In this document: positions 1 through 8,185 of the stretch, piece by piece
Layout of the letters: each line of letters starts with the position of its first letter
Position numbering within the stretch: the stretch's first letter is position 1
From: Chloroflexi bacterium UBA5177
Lineage (GTDB): Bacteria; Chloroflexota; UBA5177
Direction of reading: 5' to 3'
Assembly (NCBI GenBank): GCA_002413265.1
Contig: DHWR01000165.1
Coordinates: forward strand, 31,377 to 59,791
Length of the DNA: 28,415 nt
Program-made: the position numbers and the translations under genes
Notes under the pieces: generated by a model
Databases searched by the model: none
Seen by the model: only the letters and a program-made list of their open reading frames with translations
Told to the model about the DNA's origin: nothing

Positions 1-350
1 GTCATCCGCTCTTGATGGACCATTTGAACGCTGGCGTCGGCCAGATCGCGCACGATGGACTCCACGTCTCGTCCCACGTACCCGACCTCAGTAAACTTCG
101 TAGCTTCCGTCTTCAGGAAGGGGGCGTCGACAAGCTTCGCCAGCCGCCTGGCCAGCTCCGTCTTGCCAACCCCAGTAGGACCGACGACCAATATGTTCTT
201 CGAGCCGATCTCCGCGCGAACCTCCGGTTCAAGGCGTTTGCGCCGTTCACGTTCGCGTAGCGCGACGGCGAGCGAGCGCTTGGCCTGCTCCTGGCCGACT
301 ATGAATCGGTCAAGCTCTTGCACGATGTCCTGTGGCGTGAGGTCAGTCAC
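1..350 (-). CDS. hslU: HslU (ClpY) ATPase subunit, N-terminal part, runs off left edge
   Basis: HslU is the AAA+ unfoldase that feeds proteins into the HslV peptidase in the cytoplasm. Reading leftward from a GTG at 350, about 116 residues are visible. The N-terminal stretch reads [16 protein letters not shown], followed by the Walker A loop GPTGVGKTE and then [17 protein letters not shown], all characteristic of HslU/ClpY. The GTG start overlaps the end of hslV by 8 bases (GTGACTGA), so the two should be translationally coupled as in other hslVU operons. The Walker B motif, I-domain and C-terminus lie beyond the window. The family call is secure; only the start codon choice is inferred. Confidence 0.95.
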   Translation of the reverse strand, partial: MTDLTPQDIVQELDRFIVGQEQAKRSLAVALRERERRKRLEPEVRAEIGSKNILVVGPTGVGKTELARRLAKLVDAPFLKTEATKFTEVGYVGRDVESIVRDLADASVQMVHQERM

Positions 351-921
351 TGGTCCCCCCCTTTGCGGCTTCGGCCGGCTGTGTCCCATCGACGCAATGC
401 AAGGTGATGTTGTCATTTGTGTAAATGCAGATCGAGGCGGCGACCTCCATAGCGGCCCGTGCCAGCTCCGCGGCAGATAGTGTCGTGTGGCGCATGAGCG
501 CCTGCGCGGCGGCCATGGCGTACTGTCCACCAGAGCCAATGGCCACGACGTCGTTATCGGGCTCGATCACCTCTCCGTCTCCGGACACGAGCAACAGTGT
601 CGCGCCGTCGGCCAGAACCAGCTGCGCCTCGAGCCGGCGAAGATACCTATCGGTTCGCCAGTCTTTCGCCAGGTCGACCGCCGCCTTGCGTAGGTTCCCG
701 GCACTACGATCAAGCTGAGTCTCGAATCGGTCAAACAGGGCGAGAGCATCGGCAACCGCTCCCGCGAACCCGGCGAGCACCTGACCTCGGTACATCGTTC
801 TAATCTTAACAGCCGAGTTCTTCATCACCGTGTCGCCCATTGTTATCTGGCCGTCTCCGGCCATTGCTACCTGGCCATCTCGCCGTACGGCAATGACCGT
901 AGTCGCTCTCAGACTTAACAT
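343..921 (-). CDS. hslV: HslV (ClpQ) ATP-dependent protease, peptidase subunit
   Basis: This is the proteasome-like threonine peptidase of the HslVU complex, 192 aa, a normal length for the family. The N-terminus is [16 protein letters not shown]. The predicted catalytic threonine is therefore Thr7, after a six-residue propeptide, rather than directly after Met as in E. coli. Family motifs include [24 protein letters not shown] and the [14 protein letters not shown] helix. The ATG at 921 overlaps the xerC stop by one base (TGATG) with GGTGG about six bases upstream, which supports this start and implies coupling. The order xerC-hslV-hslU matches the codV-clpQ-clpY arrangement of Firmicutes. 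Processing after Ala6 is inferred. Confidence 0.96.
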   Translation of the reverse strand: MLSLRATTVIAVRRDGQVAMAGDGQITMGDTVMKNSAVKIRTMYRGQVLAGFAGAVADALALFDRFETQLDRSAGNLRKAAVDLAKDWRTDRYLRRLEAQLVLADGATLLLVSGDGEVIEPDNDVVAIGSGGQYAMAAAQALMRHTTLSAAELARAAMEVAASICIYTNDNITLHCVDGTQPAEAAKGGTSD

Positions 922-1808
922 CAGCGTCCACCCCGGGCTTGGGCATAAAGATCTCGCAAGTAGCCTTCTGACACGTGCGTATAGACCTGAGTAGTGCTGA
1001 CGCTCGCATGACCTAGTAGCTCTTGCACTGATCTGAGATCGGCGCCGCCCTCGAGCATGTGCGTGGCAAAGCTGTGACGAAGTGTGTGAGGCGTGACGTG
1101 ACGAGTGATGCCTGCGCTCCGAAGGTGATGCTGCAAAACAAGGTGAAAGCCCCGTACGCTCAGCGGTTTTCCGTAGTGATTCAGAAAGAGTGCGTCCAAA
1201 ATGCGATCTCGTGCGAGCAACGGACGGCTGCCATGAAGATATAGGTCGAGGGCATCTCTCGCGATCTCTCCGACAAGTACCAGTCGTTCCTTAGTTCCCT
1301 TGCCGGTTACACGCACCAGCTGTTGATTCCAGTCAATGCTGTCGAGGTTCAGGCTCAAGAGCTCGCTTACGCGGAGTCCTGTTGCGTACATGAGCTCCAG
1401 CATCGCTCGATCGCGGATCCCGAGGCGCGATTGGGGGTCGGGGGCGGTGACCAGGCGTTCGATCTCGTCAACGGTGAGAACGACAGGAAGATGCTTGCCA
1501 CCCTTTGGGGCGGGGACGAGCATGAAGGGACTTCTCTCCGCCTGCTCCTCGCGCACCAAGTAGCGGTAGAGCGATCGGGCGGCCGAAAGCTTCCTGGCAA
1601 TGCTGGCCTTCGCGTAGCCTTCGGAGCCCATCCAGGAGGCCCAGGCTCGGACCGTTCTGCGATCCACATCGGTCCACACTTTGACGCTCCGTCCCGCCAG
1701 CCACTCCCGCATCTGATCCAAATCTAATCGGTAATTCAGCACCGTGTGCGGGGACGCGCCTCGGCGCTCCTCGAGATCGGCGAGAAAAGCATCGACCGCC
1801 TCCTTCAT
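921..1808 (-). CDS. xerC: XerC/XerD-family tyrosine recombinase
   Basis: Site-specific tyrosine recombinase of 295 aa, expected to resolve chromosome dimers at dif together with a second Xer protein. The N-terminal SAM-like DNA-binding domain spans about residues 1-90 and the catalytic domain about 105-290. The catalytic set is complete: Arg146 (ATGLRVSELL), Lys170 (TGKGTKERL), His241 and Arg244 (TPHTLRHSFATH), His267 (LLGHASVSTTQ) and Tyr276. Spacing matches XerD of E. coli nearly residue for residue. Placement between topA and hslV, as for codV in Bacillus, favours the name xerC, but XerC and XerD cannot be separated firmly from sequence alone. The ATG at 1808 lies 28 bp after topA with only a weak ribosome site. 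No dif-like site was recognised in the window. Confidence 0.93.
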   Translation of the reverse strand: MKEAVDAFLADLEERRGASPHTVLNYRLDLDQMREWLAGRSVKVWTDVDRRTVRAWASWMGSEGYAKASIARKLSAARSLYRYLVREEQAERSPFMLVPAPKGGKHLPVVLTVDEIERLVTAPDPQSRLGIRDRAMLELMYATGLRVSELLSLNLDSIDWNQQLVRVTGKGTKERLVLVGEIARDALDLYLHGSRPLLARDRILDALFLNHYGKPLSVRGFHLVLQHHLRSAGITRHVTPHTLRHSFATHMLEGGADLRSVQELLGHASVSTTQVYTHVSEGYLRDLYAQARGGR

Positions 1809-1836
1809 CTGTCCACCAACGACCGAAGGCTGCGTG

Positions 1837-3921
1837 TCACTGTGCAGTGACTGGCTCCCTGCTGGGCTCGCCGACCTGCTGTTGATAGTCGCAGACCGTA
1901 CAGCGGACGAGCTTCTTGCCTCTCATGGTTTCCACCAGAAGCTCCCCGCATTGAGGGCACGGCTCGGGTAGAGGTTTGTCCCAGCTTGCGAAGTCGCAGG
2001 CGGGATAGGTACTGCACCCAAAGAAAACTCGGCCTCGGCGACTCTTGCGCTCGATGAGATCGTTTCCGCAGCGCGGGCAGGCCACTCCTATCTTGGTTTG
2101 CATCTGTCTCGAGTACTTGCATTCGGGATAGTTCGAGCACGAGATGAACTCGCCGAACCTTCCCGTCTTTATGACAAGCGGCAGGCCGCATTCCGGACAG
2201 TCTTCTCCAAGCTCCACCACGGGACGCTCAACGCGCTCCATCTGCTTTTCCGCCTTGTCCAGCATTTGTTTGAACGGACCATAGAAGTTCTTGAGAAGTT
2301 GAGTCCATTCGACCTCGCCCTCCTCCACCTCGTCGAGCTCGTTTTCGACCTGCGCGGTGAATTTCACGTCCACGATCTCCGGGAAGTACTCTTTCATCAG
2401 CCGGTTGACCGTCTCCCCGAGTTCCAGCGGCATGAAACGACGTTCCTTCAGCGTGACGTACTTCCGCTGCTGAATTGTCGAGATAATGGGCACGTAGGTG
2501 CTCGGTCTGCCGATTCCCAGATCCTCCAGCTCCTTCACCAAACTTGCTTCGGTGTACCGCGGAAGTGGCTCGGTGAAATGTTGCTCATCGTCGAGCCTGT
2601 GGAGCCTCAAGTCCTCTCCCTCGGCCAGCACGGGCAGCGACGCATCTTTCTCGTCTCTCGGCCAGATCTTGTAGTAGCCATCGAAGGTGAGGGTGGAGCC
2701 GGTGGCCACGAAGAGGTAGTTGCCTGCCCCAATTAGCGCTCGGACGGAGTCAAATTGTGCCGGCGCCATGAAGGCGGCCACGAACCTGTTCCAGACGAGG
2801 GTGTAAAGTTTCAGCTGGTCGGGGCTGAGAATTGTTCTTAGGGATTCTGGTGACCTCTCCACATCGGTGGGTCGTATGGCCTCGTGGGCACCCTGGGCAT
2901 GTGCCTTCTGCTTCGTGCGAGGGCCTGGCCCTTCGTACTTGCGCCCGAAGCGATTGTCGATGTACGCGCGAACCGCTTTCTGAGCGTCGTCCGAGACACG
3001 GGTCGAGTCAGTTCTCATGTAGGTAATGAGGCCCGTCCGGCCCTCACCCAGATCGATACCCTCGTACAACTCTTGAGCCTGCTTCATCGTCTTCTTGGGC
3101 GAAAACCGAAGCCGAGAGGACGCGTCCTGCTGCAGTGAGGACGTACTGTACGGCAGAGGCGGCATGCTCCGAGTCTTCTTTTGCTCGACCTTCCGCACTT
3201 GATACTCGGCGCCTTCGAGATCGGCGAGGATGTTCTTCATCTCGCCCTCACTGCTTACTCTCAGCTTTTCCTTCTCGCTCTGGTCGAGCCGGCGAAGAAG
3301 CTCGGCCTTGAATATCTTCCGCTCTTTGAGTTTCGAAAGCTCGGCCGTCAGGGTCCAGTACTCCTCGGGAACGAAGCTTCGAATGGCCTCTTCTCGGTCA
3401 CAAATGAGACGAACCGCCACTGACTGAACTCGGCCGGCGCTTGTGTGTTTCTGCACTCGTCGCCACAGCAGCGGACTGATTTTGTAGCCAACCAATCGGT
3501 CCAGGATGCGGCGAGCCTGTTGCGCGTTCACCAAATCGTCGTTGATGGGCCTGGGGTGAGCGATCGCCGCTTGCACGGCGGACTTCGTGATCTCGTTGAA
3601 GACGGCACGCCGAGCGTCAGGTATCTCAAGCGCTCGAGCCAGGTGAGCACTGATCGCCTCGCCCTCTCGGTCCGGGTCGGGGGCTAGATAGACAGTCTTC
3701 GCCTGGCGGCTTGCCCTTCGGAGGTCGAGGAGGATCTTCTCCTTGCCGGGAATCACCACGTACTTCGGAGAAAAATTGCGACGCGTGTCGACACCCAGTC
3801 CTTTTGCAGGCAAGTCGATGATGTGCCCGACCGAGGCCAGCACTTGATAGTCAGAACCGAGGAACTTTTCGATGGTTTTTGCTTTTGAAGGCGACTCTAC
3901 GATCACCAGATTAGAGGCCAA
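1837..3921 (-). CDS. topA: DNA topoisomerase I (type IA)
   Basis: Type IA topoisomerase, which relaxes negative supercoils through a 5'-phosphotyrosyl intermediate; 694 aa. The TOPRIM domain starts at the N-terminus (LVIVESPSKAKTIEKFLG) and carries the acidic metal motif PDPDREGEA near residues 81-89. The catalytic tyrosine is Tyr301 in GLITYMRTDSTRVS. The C-terminus has three zinc ribbons with paired cysteines at about 575-601, 615-642 and 655-677, the usual Gram-positive style tail. The start is TTG at 3921, with GGGAG about seven bases upstream; a later in-frame GTG would cut into the first TOPRIM strand. It heads the topA-xerC-hslV-hslU group. Confidence 0.97.
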   Translation of the reverse strand: MASNLVIVESPSKAKTIEKFLGSDYQVLASVGHIIDLPAKGLGVDTRRNFSPKYVVIPGKEKILLDLRRASRQAKTVYLAPDPDREGEAISAHLARALEIPDARRAVFNEITKSAVQAAIAHPRPINDDLVNAQQARRILDRLVGYKISPLLWRRVQKHTSAGRVQSVAVRLICDREEAIRSFVPEEYWTLTAELSKLKERKIFKAELLRRLDQSEKEKLRVSSEGEMKNILADLEGAEYQVRKVEQKKTRSMPPLPYSTSSLQQDASSRLRFSPKKTMKQAQELYEGIDLGEGRTGLITYMRTDSTRVSDDAQKAVRAYIDNRFGRKYEGPGPRTKQKAHAQGAHEAIRPTDVERSPESLRTILSPDQLKLYTLVWNRFVAAFMAPAQFDSVRALIGAGNYLFVATGSTLTFDGYYKIWPRDEKDASLPVLAEGEDLRLHRLDDEQHFTEPLPRYTEASLVKELEDLGIGRPSTYVPIISTIQQRKYVTLKERRFMPLELGETVNRLMKEYFPEIVDVKFTAQVENELDEVEEGEVEWTQLLKNFYGPFKQMLDKAEKQMERVERPVVELGEDCPECGLPLVIKTGRFGEFISCSNYPECKYSRQMQTKIGVACPRCGNDLIERKSRRGRVFFGCSTYPACDFASWDKPLPEPCPQCGELLVETMRGKKLVRCTVCDYQQQVGEPSREPVTAQ

Positions 3922-3936
3922 ACGGTACTCCCAACC

Positions 3937-3986
3937 GCCCTACCGAGGGCAGCGATTGCGTGATAAGCATGTGTACATTATGTCAA
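3937..3986 (-). promoter_or_regulatory. topA leader: possible promoter and short hairpin
   Basis: On the minus strand a TTGACA hexamer lies at 3986-3981, followed after 15 bases by TATCAC, a poor -10 at a short spacing. Closer to topA, GCCCT-CGGT-AGGGC (3950-3937) forms a five-pair hairpin that could extend by three pairs including G-U, just before the GGGAG ribosome site. No T-run follows, so it is not a terminator of mfd. The promoter is only a candidate; the hairpin is directly visible. Confidence 0.3.
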
Positions 3987-4040
3987 ATTAGCGGGTCGGC
4001 TCGCTGTTGCTACAACCATGGACCATCCTGATTGCATCTG

Positions 4041-7000
4041 TCATACAGGAACGGGCTCTGGTTTGGCAAGAGTGTCTTGCAGAGCCAGCGTGCAATCCAG
4101 CATCTCGCTAATAGCGCTCATCCAGTCTTCCTTCAACCTACGGCGCGGAATCCGTAGTAGCGCATTTGAAATTTTGGCATCTGTGCCATAGGTTCGGTAC
4201 AGAGACACTCGGTCGTATATCGCGCCCGGCTGGGAGCGCACGGTCAAAGCCTCACGATCCAAAGTGATGGACGATATTCTAGCGTCCCGTGCTTTCAGTT
4301 TCAGCCTTACGACGGCTATGAGGTTCTGCACCGGCAACGGTAGCGCGCCAAATCTGTCCCGCATCTCGTCTTCCAGGTCCGCGATCTCCGAAAGCGTTGC
4401 CACGTTTGCCAGGCGGCGATACAAGGTAAGCCGTTCAGACTCGCTTCCGACGTATTCCTCCGGCAGAAGCATGGTCAGCGGAAGATTGATCGAAATGGAG
4501 GGGGGTTCCTCGACCGGAACTCCCCGCATCCGCTCAACGGCGTCCCCAATCATCCTCGTATATAGGTCAAAGCCAATGGACGCAGCGTGGCCGCTCTGCT
4601 CCGCACCTAAAAGGTTGCCCGTTCCCCTAATCTCAAGGTCCTTCATGGCGATGCTAAATCCGGCACCCAGGTCCTGCGCTTCGAACACCGCCTCCATGCG
4701 GCGCGAAGCATCCTGTGTGAGGTGTGAATCCAGCGGATATAGGAGATACGCGTAGGCCTGGTTGGCGCTGCGCCCCACCCGGCCTCGCAGCTGATAAAGC
4801 TGAGTCAATCCCAGTCGATGTGCATTGTTGACGACGATTGTATTTACGTTTGGAATGTCCAATCCGTTCTCGATGATGGTGCTGCAAAGTAGAACGTCGG
4901 CCTCGCCGTGGGCGAAGGACAACATGACCCCCTCGAGCAAACCTTCATCCATCTGTCCGTGAGCCACAACAACCCGGGCTTCGGGGACGAGGCGTCGCAC
5001 GCGCTCAGCCATGCTATCGATGGTCGCAACTTTGTTGTGGACGAAATAGACCTGACCGTCCCTATCGAGCTCCCGTAAAACCGCCTCGCGAATCAGACGC
5101 TCGTCGAACGGCTGCAAATACGTCCTGATTGGAAGGCGGCCCTCTGGCGGCGTCTCGATGACGCTGATCTCTCTTATGCCTACGAGCCCAGAGTGTAGAG
5201 TCCGTGGGATTGGGGTGGCTGTGAGCGTGAGCACGTCAATGGATTCCCTGAACCTCTTCAACTGCTCCTTGTGCTTGACACCAAAACGCTGCTCCTCGTC
5301 GATGATCAGAAGCCCGAGATTCTTGAAGAGAACGTCCGTCTGCAAAAGTCGATGAGTACCGATCACAATGTCGACCTCCCCTGACGCCAGTCGCCGCAGC
5401 ACTTCACGTTGCTGAGCTGGGGATCGGAAACGGCTCAAGACCTCGACTGAGACGGGAAACGGACCGTATCGATCGGCGAACGTCTCAAAGTGCTGCTGGG
5501 CCAGGATGGTCGTGGGAACGAGCATAGCCACCTGCTTGCCATCCATCACCGCCTTGAAGGCGGCACGTACGGCGACCTCCGTCTTTCCGTAGCCGACATC
5601 GGCGCAGACCAAACGATCCATGGGATGGGGCTCTTCCATGTCCGCCTTGACATCGCGAATGGCCTGCACCTGATCAGCTGTCTCTTCGAAGGAAAACGTC
5701 GCCTCCAGCTCGTGCTGCCATGGTTGGTCGGAGGGGAAGGCATGGGCGGGCCGCGTGCGGCGCTTGGCATAGAGCTCGATCAGCTCTCGGGCGATGTCGT
5801 CGGCGGCGGCCTTCGCCCGAGCGCGCGCGCGCTGCCACTCCCCGCCTCCCAGCTTGCTGATGTGGGGAGCTGCATCTCCGCTTCCGACGTACTTGGTCAG
5901 TCGTTCCAGTTGATCCGTGGGTACGTAGACGCGATCTTTGCCCGCGTACTGGACAATGGCGTATTCGCGTTCCGCGCCCTCCACTGACATGCGGGTAACG
6001 CCTTCGAAGCTTCCAATTCCGTGTTCGAGATGCACGACAAAGTCACCCGGGGAGTAATCGAAGAAAAAGGCCTCGCGCGCCTGCCGCTTTTTCCTGGGAA
6101 CGGGTCGAGTCAGGGAGCGGCCGAAGATTTCGTGGTCGGTCAGAAAAGCAATTTCTTCGCGAGGTAGAGTCCAACCCTGGACCGAGCTGCTCGAGACGAG
6201 CGTTACGCCGAGTGCTAGCTCATTTGCATTTGGACCGGAGACGCCGACAGCTATCCCCTCCTCCGTGAGCAGCTCACGAACTCGCTCCACCTGCTGCGTT
6301 CCAACAACAGTTCTTACCCGGGCGCCTTGCCCGGAAGCCCGGACAAAGTCGCGAACTCTGCCGGCGTAGAGCCGCGCGGGAGTGAACAGTCCTGATAGGT
6401 CAACGGCGTCTTGAGATGTCGTTCCGGGCGTGATGCTGATCAGGTGTCGAGATTCGACGCTTAACTTGACCGAGTCTGCAGCGATTACTGCGGCTTTTAG
6501 GCCTATCGGCAACGTGCCCGCTTCCTCCATACCTCGCTGCACATCCTCGGCTTGGATCTGCAAGGACGCAAGCGTCGACCAGGTTTCCGGAGCATCGTCG
6601 ACCAGCACGAGGGCATCGGCTGCGAAATGATCGACGAAGCTACAAGGCTCAGCCAGCAGGTAGGGGGAGAAGATGGCTAGCTCGTCGAGACCTGAGGCAT
6701 GCTCAAGCGCAGCCACGTCTTGCTGCCACCGCGTCTCCGCCTCAGCCGTCAATCTGGACGCGTCGATACCCTGAAGCTCCGACCGGACAGACGTGCGGAT
6801 ATCGTCTTGTAGCTGAGCGAGCGGCAGGATCTCGACCTCGGCGACCGTGACGAGAGATCGCTGTGACGCCGGATCGAATTCGCGGAGAGATTCGACGTCG
6901 TTTCCAAAGAGATCTATGCGCACCGGCAAGTCTCGGCCCGCCGGAAAGATGTCCAGAACTCCTCCGCGCCGAGCAAAGGAGCCTGGTTCGTCGACCACCC

Positions 7001-7481
7001 GTGTTTCCACGTACCCCATCGATACCCATTGCCGCAGGAGCTCCTCGGGCCGAGTCGACGAGCCGGCCCGGACTCTTGAGACGGATAGCTCCAGCGGGTT
7101 TCGACCCTCGACTGGTTGCATCAGGGCTCTGACGGGAGCGACAACAACGCGACAGACTCCCGTGCCCAGGTCGTGCACGACGCTCTCGCGCGCCGCGAGG
7201 ACTGATCGGTCCACGCGTACCCGCTCGTATGGAAGTGCTTCGGTGGCCGGGAAGAGTCCGACTGTCTCCTCTGTCCAGCGATGAAGCTCTTGGGCAAAGT
7301 CGAGAGCCGCCTGAGAGTGCGCGGTGACGACGAGCACCTGGCGCCGATCGATCAGCGCCGCTGCGACCGCCGGTCGGGCCGCGCCAAGCAGTCCTGAGAC
7401 GACTGTGAAGGTTGACACGCCCCTCAATTTCTCGATCTCTTTGAGGCGAGAGAGCACGGACGTAAGTACAGTTAGTGTCAT
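4041..7481 (-). CDS. mfd: Transcription-repair coupling factor Mfd
   Basis: Mfd displaces RNA polymerase stalled at DNA lesions and recruits UvrA for transcription-coupled excision repair; 1146 aa, full length. The UvrB-like N-terminal module spans about residues 20-330. The CarD-like RNA-polymerase-interacting domain begins near 473 (DYSPGDFVVHLEHGIGSFEG). The RecG-like translocase follows: Walker A ADVGYGKTE (627-635), DEEQ box (728-731), TATPIPRTLH (754-763) and the later QLRGRVGRS motif, then the C-terminal TRCF domain. The ATG at 7481 has no strong Shine-Dalgarno. The gene lies just downstream of the mraZ terminator, so it either has its own promoter (see 7542-7571) or relies on readthrough. 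Identification is certain. Confidence 0.98.
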   Translation of the reverse strand: MTLTVLTSVLSRLKEIEKLRGVSTFTVVSGLLGAARPAVAAALIDRRQVLVVTAHSQAALDFAQELHRWTEETVGLFPATEALPYERVRVDRSVLAARESVVHDLGTGVCRVVVAPVRALMQPVEGRNPLELSVSRVRAGSSTRPEELLRQWVSMGYVETRVVDEPGSFARRGGVLDIFPAGRDLPVRIDLFGNDVESLREFDPASQRSLVTVAEVEILPLAQLQDDIRTSVRSELQGIDASRLTAEAETRWQQDVAALEHASGLDELAIFSPYLLAEPCSFVDHFAADALVLVDDAPETWSTLASLQIQAEDVQRGMEEAGTLPIGLKAAVIAADSVKLSVESRHLISITPGTTSQDAVDLSGLFTPARLYAGRVRDFVRASGQGARVRTVVGTQQVERVRELLTEEGIAVGVSGPNANELALGVTLVSSSSVQGWTLPREEIAFLTDHEIFGRSLTRPVPRKKRQAREAFFFDYSPGDFVVHLEHGIGSFEGVTRMSVEGAEREYAIVQYAGKDRVYVPTDQLERLTKYVGSGDAAPHISKLGGGEWQRARARAKAAADDIARELIELYAKRRTRPAHAFPSDQPWQHELEATFSFEETADQVQAIRDVKADMEEPHPMDRLVCADVGYGKTEVAVRAAFKAVMDGKQVAMLVPTTILAQQHFETFADRYGPFPVSVEVLSRFRSPAQQREVLRRLASGEVDIVIGTHRLLQTDVLFKNLGLLIIDEEQRFGVKHKEQLKRFRESIDVLTLTATPIPRTLHSGLVGIREISVIETPPEGRLPIRTYLQPFDERLIREAVLRELDRDGQVYFVHNKVATIDSMAERVRRLVPEARVVVAHGQMDEGLLEGVMLSFAHGEADVLLCSTIIENGLDIPNVNTIVVNNAHRLGLTQLYQLRGRVGRSANQAYAYLLYPLDSHLTQDASRRMEAVFEAQDLGAGFSIAMKDLEIRGTGNLLGAEQSGHAASIGFDLYTRMIGDAVERMRGVPVEEPPSISINLPLTMLLPEEYVGSESERLTLYRRLANVATLSEIADLEDEMRDRFGALPLPVQNLIAVVRLKLKARDARISSITLDREALTVRSQPGAIYDRVSLYRTYGTDAKISNALLRIPRRRLKEDWMSAISEMLDCTLALQDTLAKPEPVPV

Positions 7482-7494
7482 TGTGTTCTTGCTG

Positions 7495-7536
7495 GAGTTA
7501 AAGACAAAGAAAGCGCGGGGACGGCAATCCCGCGCT
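7495..7536 (-). terminator. Intrinsic terminator after mraZ, also the mfd leader hairpin
   Basis: AGCGCGGG (7536-7529) pairs with CCCGCGCT (7519-7512) on the minus strand, an eight-pair GC-rich stem with a nine-base loop. It is followed by the T-rich stretch TTTCTTTGTCTTT. It sits 43 bases past the mraZ stop and 31 bases before the mfd ATG. No T-run follows in the plus direction, so it acts on minus-strand transcripts. The same hairpin would form the 5' end of an mfd transcript started at the candidate promoter at 7542-7571. Confidence 0.75.
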
Positions 7537-7541
7537 CTTCC

Positions 7542-7571
7542 AGTATAGACGAATTAGGCTTTCGGTGATAC
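7542..7571 (-). promoter_or_regulatory. mfd: Candidate mfd promoter
   Basis: A TATACT -10 hexamer (7547-7542, minus strand) lies between the mraZ stop and the hairpin at 7512-7536. The best -35 is GTATCA (7571-7566), 18 bases upstream, matching only three of six consensus positions. The predicted transcription start falls at about 7535-7536, exactly at the foot of the hairpin. The -10 is good and the -35 is weak, so this is a moderate-to-low confidence call. Confidence 0.35.
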
Positions 7572-7579
7572 TGCCTCGC

Positions 7580-8032
7580 TTATGAAACCTCACGAATTCT
7601 GGCGCGAGAGAGGTCCGCAATGGACGGAACCGGGACCTCTTCCATGGTGTCCAGGTACCCTTGCCAGCGTTCCGGATCCCACAACTCAAGCCGGTTGAAC
7701 ATTCCCACTATCGTGGTGCGCTTTTCTATGGCTGCATGAGAGAGAAGAGACATTGGAACGGAGATGCGCTTCAGGTTGTCGACATCCGAAAGCTGAGCAT
7801 CCTGCAAGGCTCTGTGCATGAAAAGACGGCTTTCGTCGTCATCCATGCTCTTGTAGGCTTCGTCGAGGACTACCTTCCACGTCTTGACATCGTAGACGTA
7901 CAGACAGCTCGCATCACCCTTTACTACCATCACGCGCGACCAGTCGGCGCTGTCGGTAGGCTCCAGTAGGTGGGCTGGGATCGTCAGGCGTCCCTTGTAG
8001 TCCACCGTCCGTTCGTATTCACCGAAGAACAC
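7580..8032 (-). CDS. mraZ: MraZ, AbrB-like transcriptional regulator, outside a dcw cluster
   Basis: MraZ is a ring-forming DNA-binding protein that normally heads the division and cell wall (dcw) cluster and regulates it; 150 aa, standard length. Two SpoVT/AbrB-like repeats are visible. The first is classical (FFGEYERTVDYKGRLTIP). The second (NLKRISVPMSLLSHAAIEK) has lost the usual DxxGR residues, followed by the typical GMFNRLELWDPERW. The start is GTG at 8032, giving the family-typical FFGEY beginning. Its neighbours are a kinase-like gene and mfd rather than rsmH or ftsL, so it is detached from dcw. It has its own promoter (8083-8111) and terminator (7495-7536), so it looks monocistronic. 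Confidence 0.95.
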   Translation of the reverse strand: MFFGEYERTVDYKGRLTIPAHLLEPTDSADWSRVMVVKGDASCLYVYDVKTWKVVLDEAYKSMDDDESRLFMHRALQDAQLSDVDNLKRISVPMSLLSHAAIEKRTTIVGMFNRLELWDPERWQGYLDTMEEVPVPSIADLSRARIREVS

Positions 8033-8082
8033 GTGCTAAATCTCTCAAACTCTAAATCGATGTGAACGGGTGGGGCAGGCAC

Positions 8083-8111
8083 AGTATAGTGCCCGACAAG
8101 GTGATCGTCAA
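8083..8111 (-). promoter_or_regulatory. mraZ: mraZ promoter (sigma70-like)
   Basis: On the minus strand TTGACG (8111-8106) is followed after exactly 17 bases by TATACT (8088-8083), close to the housekeeping consensus. The predicted start is near 8076, leaving a leader of about 44 bases before the mraZ GTG. I could not find convincing MraZ-type direct repeats around it. Confidence 0.7.
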
Positions 8112-8185
8112 CGCCATCTAGCGCTGTCTCTGTTCGATCTGACGCGGCCTCGCCCAAACGTCGCAGGGCGGTGCGTGAATCTCGG

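Noticed and set aside
2098..2736. Plus-strand open frame of 212 codons inside topA
   Set aside because: It is antisense to the conserved topA core and zinc-ribbon region; no family features.
8033..8082. Possible MraZ operator repeats in the mraZ leader
   Set aside because: There are G-rich stretches on the plus strand but no regularly spaced direct repeats like the known MraZ boxes.
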